Shown here piece after piece: positions 59,169 through 64,000 of a stretch of DNA of 64,000 bases; position 1 is the stretch's first letter, and the number at the start of each line of letters is the position of its first letter. A program made the position numbers and the translations under genes. The stretch lies in the NCBI RefSeq assembly GCF_033958435.1, contig NC_134137.1, forward strand, positions 62,326,001-62,390,000. The letters run 5' to 3'. The DNA is from Carettochelys insculpta. Lineage: Eukaryota; Chordata; Testudines; Carettochelyidae. The notes beneath the pieces were generated by a model. That model saw only the letters and a program-made list of their open reading frames with translations, had not been told where the DNA came from and did not search any database.

Positions 59169-60609
59169 TGTTTGCACACATGGGGGGAGGAGGATGGGGG
59201 TCACACATATCAGGTCACCTTTAAACTCCAGCAAGGAAAGCAGGGCATAATTCCTCCCAGCCTGAACAAGACAAAACCACTTGTTATTCACCTGGCTACA
59301 CCCACTAGTCCCCAGATTCAGGCTGGAAATGGTTATTTAAGCACTATCACCCATGGGAAGTTAATGAATCAGCCAACTTCAGGGGTACCTGCTGGAAAAC
59401 AGCCTGTCAGTGCCCAGGCTGCGACAGAGCTACACCCCTGCACTAGCCAGCAAAGGTGAGCCATCCAACTGAGCTGGCGTGAAGAGGGTTTGCTAAAGTC
59501 CAATGCACGTGAAGCTGGGCCGAATAAAGAAACATTTATACAAAAAAGTGACCTGCCCTTGGCAGACGGCCTCTCCATATTCTCGCGCCGGCCTCTGCTT
59601 GCAGGCCAGCCACAACCCGGGCTGTGGCTTGGGAGACAAGCGGTGCCTGTCCCCAAACTACATTCAGCCAGGGGCCATTCATCGCACTCCATGGCTGTTA
59701 CTTTTGTGCTGGCGTTTATCAGACACGGCTTTGTCCCTCCCAGGCTGCCGCAGTGGAATTTTTCTGACTGGCTGCCATGTTACCAGCGCCCTGCTTCTGC
59801 TGTGCTAGCGACATGGGCAGTCTGTGCAGTCCCCCTGCAGGGGGACGCTGGCCCAAAAACCCAACTTCCCAGGGCTGGGCAGGACACTCCTCACCAGACT
59901 AGCTCGCTGTGAATCTAGTGAAGCTTAGTGACCAGCTATATAATTATGTGGAAACACTGCCCACTATTGGCTATGCTACGTATTCACATGCAGCTTTGCA
60001 TTCACAGCCTGATGGTAACTTTACTAATGCACACACACTTCCTCCTAACTAACTGCTGCTAACTGCTGTGACAGGCAGGACTCAGCTCACAGCGAAGATT
60101 CCTAAAGTTAATTCTCCAGCAGATTTGGACTTGCCAAACCAGCCACGTAACCAGCACAGCAATAAGACTCTCTCTTTCTCCCTCCACTCCTCTTATCACA
60201 CCAAATCTGTGCACTTATATACAGAGCCCTGCAAATCCACGGGTATCTCCTTTGTATCCATGGTAGCCGCAGCATGGATGTGGATGCAAACAGCTGGGGA
60301 TCATTTTTGCAGCTGCGGATACCAATTTTGCATCTGCACAGGACTCTACTTATGTATCTAATTGTCCTGCTGTCCCCTGGATGATCTGCTGAGTGACAAC
60401 CTGCAGCCTAAAACCAACCAGCTCCTGGGCAACCCGGGGTCAGGCAGTTAAACTTCAATCACAGGGATACTTGTTTGTGGTCTTCTCAGTAAGGCCTGGC
60501 TCATGCATAGCACTACCTGTACTATTATTACTCTCTGCAGGGGTATTATGGCAGAGGGGGAAGCTCATTTACATCACAAGGCAGCTAGTCAGACAAGATT
60601 ACAGGAAAG
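59168..60609. other. No gene seen
   Basis: No exon or element recognised. The frames at 59369-59912 on both strands are shadows of GC-rich sequence. Confidence 0.45.
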
Positions 60610-60617
60610 GTCTAGGC

Positions 60618-61580
60618 CAGTGGTTCCCAACCTTTTCCAGACGGGGACCCATTTTGACAATTCAGGAAGACTTAATGACCAAGGCAATTCAGAAACGGTG
60701 GAGCAGGGGGGAAAGCAGAGCCATAACTAGCTGATTTTGTGCCTGAGGCAAGAATATAAAACTGTGCCCCCTCATGTTTATATATTCATAATAATTATTT
60801 CATAGAAAAGGGGAAATATATTAATACACATACATAAACCACATTTATTATAGTTAATCAGAGCTGTGGTGGGGGAAAGACGCTCAACCCCAAACTGTTC
60901 CCTCTGGCTTAGACCCCACAATCAGGGGCTAGGGGAGTCACACTCAGGGGCTAGGAGTCACTCAGCAGCTGGAAGGGACTAGAGGAGGCACAGAAACCCC
61001 CGCGGCTGGAAACCAGCTGGGACGTGGTGCTCTGGTTGGCAGTGCCAGCTGTCCACGTGCAGGGGGGCAGGAACCCTAGCCCCCACAGCTGGAAGCCGGC
61101 TGGGGTGCAGAGTCCCAGCCGGCAGCACCAGCTGCAGGAGCCTGTGCTGGGAGGGGACCCCCAATCCCTGGAGCCCTGGCCTGGCAGTGCCAGCCAGGGA
61201 CCCCCAGCTGGAAGCCGGTGGGAGCACACCCCTGACCAGCTCTCAGCCCCTGGCTTAAGCCTGCTAATCCCCAACACCTGCTTCCACCTACCTCACCTGA
61301 GCTGGGCACTTGCGCTCCTTTGGCGCCCTAGCTCTCTGCCCTATACATTTTTCACATGCAGGTGGGCAGTCCCCTGCCCTAAAGCGCTGAAATGGTACTC
61401 CACTCCACTGATTGGTTTAACTGCCTGATGGCTGTTAAACCAAGTGAAAAGTTGAGTACCGTTCCAACATGAATGGCGTCTTAAGAGCCACCTGGGGAGC
61501 TGTCCTGCCCAGCCAGCAACCCTTTTCAAATGTAATCACAACCCATGTTTGGGTCGCAAGCCATAGGTTGGGAAAATCTG
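60618..61580. mobile_element. Non-autonomous hAT element with perfect 8-bp target duplication
   Basis: It starts cagtggttcccaacctttt and ends ccataggttgggaaaatctg, terminal inverted repeats of the common hAT kind. gtctaggc stands on both sides (60610-60617 and 61581-61588), a perfect 8-bp duplication. It is 963 bp long. The inside has a GC-rich block (60960-61240) in which cagctggaagccggctggg and variants recur three times. No transposase. Confidence 0.92.
60970..61225 (+). repeat. Degenerate repeats inside the hAT element
   Basis: The word cagctggaagccgg (first copy gcggctggaaaccagctggg) recurs about every 110-130 bp, each time followed by cagtgccagc- or cagcaccagc-like text. Confidence 0.6.
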
Positions 61581-61588
61581 GTCTAGGC

Positions 61589-62221
61589 TTTGGCTAAGTA
61601 GATGATAGCCCAGCGCCAATAAACAAATACACAAAGAAATCACACCTACAACCAGGTTGTCAAACTTGGGCCTTTTACTTTTCAGGATGTCTTGCTTAGC
61701 ACCGCTGGGTTTTGTGCTGTTGGCTCGGCCCTCCTCTGATCATCCACCTGCCCGCTAGTAAAACAGAAGACAGTTACACAATTTTTGGTGAACAGTTTGC
61801 TGACATGCTGGACATTAGTGCCACCAGCTGGCACGCATGATACACACACATCTTGAGGTCAGTAGGTTTGGGAAAACAGCTTAGTGAAGTTGGTCATACA
61901 ATAGCTCTTCAAAGTATATGCAGCCAAGTAAGCGCTACCCGGGTTATGTGACTATACAGGCATCAGGAAAGATGTAGATCAATATTTTCAACAGACCAAA
62001 AGAACATCATCTGGATTATTTACCTCTCATCATTTCAGGATCTTGCTCTCTGGATCAGTGGCGTTAGAAACCAACATTAATTCTAGCGTTTTAAGAACCA
62101 GCATCTCTCCCTCACATGGGTTAAAAAAAAACCGGTTTAGCGACGAACATGGAGTTTATTAACTCAGTTTTCTGTTTGTGTTTCTGTCAGTGGGGCGTGT
62201 CTGCAGGCATATGAATCAGAG
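61589..62221. other. No gene seen
   Basis: Non-coding, with no recognisable element. Confidence 0.45.
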
Positions 62222-62400
62222 GCCTGGAAGCGATTATCAAAAGGTCATCTAATCCATTTCCCTGTATGCAAGGCATGACTAAGTGTTATCTAGTCTGTCC
62301 TTGATGGGTGTTTCGCGAACCTGCTCTTAAAAAAACCTCTGAAGGTGGACATTCCACAACTTCCCTAGGCAATTTGTTCCCACGCTTATGTAACCACCCC
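62222..62400 (-). mobile_element. Antisense CR1 fragment
   Basis: The text aaggtcatctaatccatttc, cctgctcttaaaaaaacctc and ggacattccacaacttccct is CR1 3' sequence in antisense. Confidence 0.75.
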
Positions 62401-62494
62401 CAAGCAGGCTTGAACCTGGCATTCTGGTGTATGAGCCTCTGCAGTTTAAGCTAAAAGCCAGCTAGCTTTTAGCTGTGGTTGTAAAGGAGACTGA

Positions 62495-62783
62495 GGCAAC
62501 ATCTACACTTACGGGAATATCGACAGCTGCTACGCAATTTTAGGTACGCCAGCTGCATGCTGAAAAATTGATTTTGCAGCTGTCGACTTTGGTCCTTGTC
62601 CTCACTGCAGACTGTCGACGGGAATGCTCCTCCTGGCAACATTTCTTAATCCTTGTGGCTCCCAAGGAGTTAAGCGGTTGACACTGACCCCAGAACATAT
62701 TGTTTTGCACATGTGCAAAACGGCGCTTCAGAAGATCGAACCTAAGCGTTCGCTCTTCCCTGGTAAGTGCAGCCGTAGCCTTA
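62495..62783. mobile_element. MITE with terminal inverted repeats
   Basis: The left end aggcaacatctacacttacg and the right end gtaagtgcagccgtagcct are imperfect complements. Inside are foldback words (cagctgtcgac, ctgtcgacgg). Penelope sequence follows about 60 bp later. Confidence 0.65.
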
Positions 62784-62844
62784 GTCTTTCCCTGTGTAAA
62801 TGGTCTAGGTGCCACTACACAGAACAGTGAACTACACCTAGGTT

Positions 62845-63549
62845 CTCTCCTACAGACAACCTCCTGATCTTACGAGGATTCTCACCAACAACCATCCTGG
62901 AACTTTTCCTTGCAACAAGGCCCATTGCCAACTTTGTCCACATATCTATTCTGGAGATACCATCACTGGACCTAACCAGGTTATTCACAGAATCACGGGC
63001 ACATTCTCTTGTTCCTCAACTAACATCATATATGCCATCATGTGCCAACAATGCCCAGATGCTTTGTACATTGGACAGACTTCTAACTCCCTTAGACAAA
63101 GGGCCAACGGGCACAAAACAGACATCAAAACACTCCTTATTCACAAACCTGTCAGACAGCACTTTAATGGCGTGGGCCATTCTGCTAAAGACCTGAAAGT
63201 CTGTGTTTTACTGAAGAGGACTTTTCACAGCAGTTTGGAAAAAGAGGCTGCTGAACTCTCTTTTATATTCAAATTCGACACATTACCATGTGGTTTGAAC
63301 AGGGATGGCAATTTTCTAGCTCATTATAGGGGCTCTTTTACATACTTGGCTTCATCTAATTCTTGACTCCCCGCCCCTCTGCTCTCTGGTGTGCTCACTT
63401 TGATATTTTTCTGATTTGCCAACCTCAATTACTATTTTTGGTTCTCTGTGCCTTAAATATTGAGTCTGTTCTGGTCTGGCTGTGGTCTGAAGAAGTGGGT
63501 CTGTCCCTCAAAAGCTCATCACCTGATAAATTATTTTGTTAGTCTTTTT
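62845..63549 (+). mobile_element. Penelope-like element, 3' part, with open GIY-YIG frame
   Basis: This is a second, better copy of the family at 1-1695, 5'-truncated where the text YRQPPDLTRILTNN begins. The frame is open from there to the stop at 63364-63366 and is followed by the tail (gtctgaagaagtgggtctgt, ttattttgttagtc). The tail is cut at about 63549, where a CR1 piece in the other orientation begins. Confidence 0.88.
63040..63366 (+). CDS. GIY-YIG endonuclease of the Penelope-like element
   Basis: There are 108 codons from the first ATG, but the same frame is open from about 62845, so the ATG is internal. Before it stand CNKAHCQLCPH and TNIIYAI (the GIY-equivalent IY). From it, CQQCPDALYIGQTSNSLRQR gives the Cys pair, YIG and the conserved Arg, then NGHKTD the His, and HFNGVGH a second His. 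Glu in EKEAAELSF may be the metal-binding residue. This nicking domain opens the target DNA for the Penelope reverse transcriptase. All key residues seem present, but there is no RT in this copy, so it cannot act as a whole element. Confidence 0.8.
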   Translation: MCQQCPDALYIGQTSNSLRQRANGHKTDIKTLLIHKPVRQHFNGVGHSAKDLKVCVLLKRTFHSSLEKEAAELSFIFKFDTLPCGLNRDGNFLAHYRGSFTYLASSNS

Positions 63550-63550
63550 T

Positions 63551-64000
63551 TTTCCAGTGTTACACTGCTGACTCATAGTCAGCTTGTGATGCACTGTGAT
63601 TCCCCTGCCCCTGCTCTATTTCTGCAGTACTCTTCCCTAGGCACTTGTTTTCCCATGTGCGCAACTGATTGGGCCTTCTTGAGTGGAGTACTTTGCATTT
63701 GTCCTTATTGAAATGTCATCCTATTCAAGGCAGACTGTTCTCCAGTTTGTCCAAATCATTCTGAATTTTTATCCGAGCCTCGAAACCACTTGCGACCCCT
63801 CCCAGCTTGATTTCATCTGCAAACTTTGCTCCATGCTACTAGCTAAATAATTGGTGATGCTATTGAACAGCTCCCTGCCTAACTTGATTCCGGCAAGACC
63901 CCACTTGTTATGCCCATCCAACTTGACTGTGACCCACTGAGAACTACCCTCTGGAAATGGTTTTCCAACCAGAGATGCACCCACCTTATATTAGCTCCTT
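63551..64000 (-). mobile_element. Antisense CR1 fragment, continues beyond the window
   Basis: The text gtggagtactttgcatttgt, agtttgtccaaatcattctg, cccctcccagcttgatttca and ggttttccaaccagagatgc is CR1 ORF2 and UTR text in antisense. It runs to the last base. Confidence 0.85.

Noticed and set aside
59097..59459. Frames coding long Cys-Val or His-Thr repeats
   Set aside because: Direct translation of the GT microsatellite.
1..64000. CRISPR arrays, operons, riboswitches, attachment sites, tRNA and rRNA genes
   Set aside because: The window is vertebrate nuclear DNA. The repeats are interspersed elements or microsatellites, and I saw no tRNA-like cloverleaf or rRNA text by eye. A covariance-model scan would be needed to exclude small RNAs.

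Overview
This window is vertebrate nuclear DNA, most likely from a turtle, or failing that another non-avian archelosaur such as a crocodilian. It carries long introns, GT-AG splice junctions and many CR1 LINE 3' ends. It also carries Penelope-like retroelement pieces, hAT copies with 8-bp target duplications, and many short inverted-repeat elements whose ends read like 'gtctacac'. The species call is inference from the repeat mix. There is no bacterial-style gene organisation, and almost all short open frames here are chance frames in introns, intergenic DNA or repeats.

The one recognisable host gene is CAB39L (MO25-beta), on the + strand. Seven coding exons are present at 11034-11198, 15207-15325, 25628-25796, 33407-33466, 39551-39616, 40331-40474 and 47402-47581 (stop). 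Joined, they code 300 residues, which correspond to residues 38-337 of the 337-residue family protein. The reading frame is unbroken and every junction has AG/GT. The first coding exon (about 37 residues with the start codon) and the promoter were not found and probably lie upstream. A 3' UTR of about 1.4 kb follows, with AATAAA at 48371 and 49006. The protein is the scaffold that, with the pseudokinase STRAD, activates the kinase LKB1.

Introns and flanks are full of transposable elements. 1-11 kb (5' flank or intron): a Penelope-like element with an inverted copy of its own tail in front, a CR1 3' end, MITEs and a hAT copy with a target duplication. 11-33 kb: Penelope tails, MITE pieces, a 2.8-kb antisense non-LTR element with endonuclease, reverse transcriptase and C-terminal parts, and an antisense reverse-transcriptase fragment of a second non-LTR family. 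34.1-37.3 kb: a DNA element nested with two others, one of them a 436-bp nearly perfect palindrome. 41.7-42.7 kb: a GC-rich hAT-like element.

Downstream of CAB39L (49-64 kb) no host gene could be recognised. This part holds a C-terminal LINE frame ending in a C2H2 finger, a CR1 endonuclease region directly after it, a (GT)n run, a hAT copy with a perfect 8-bp duplication, a MITE, a second Penelope copy with an open GIY-YIG frame, and a CR1 piece running off the edge. I found no convincing new biological system. The most interesting structures are the inverted-tail Penelope copy with a poly-A run inside its endonuclease frame, and the nested palindrome.
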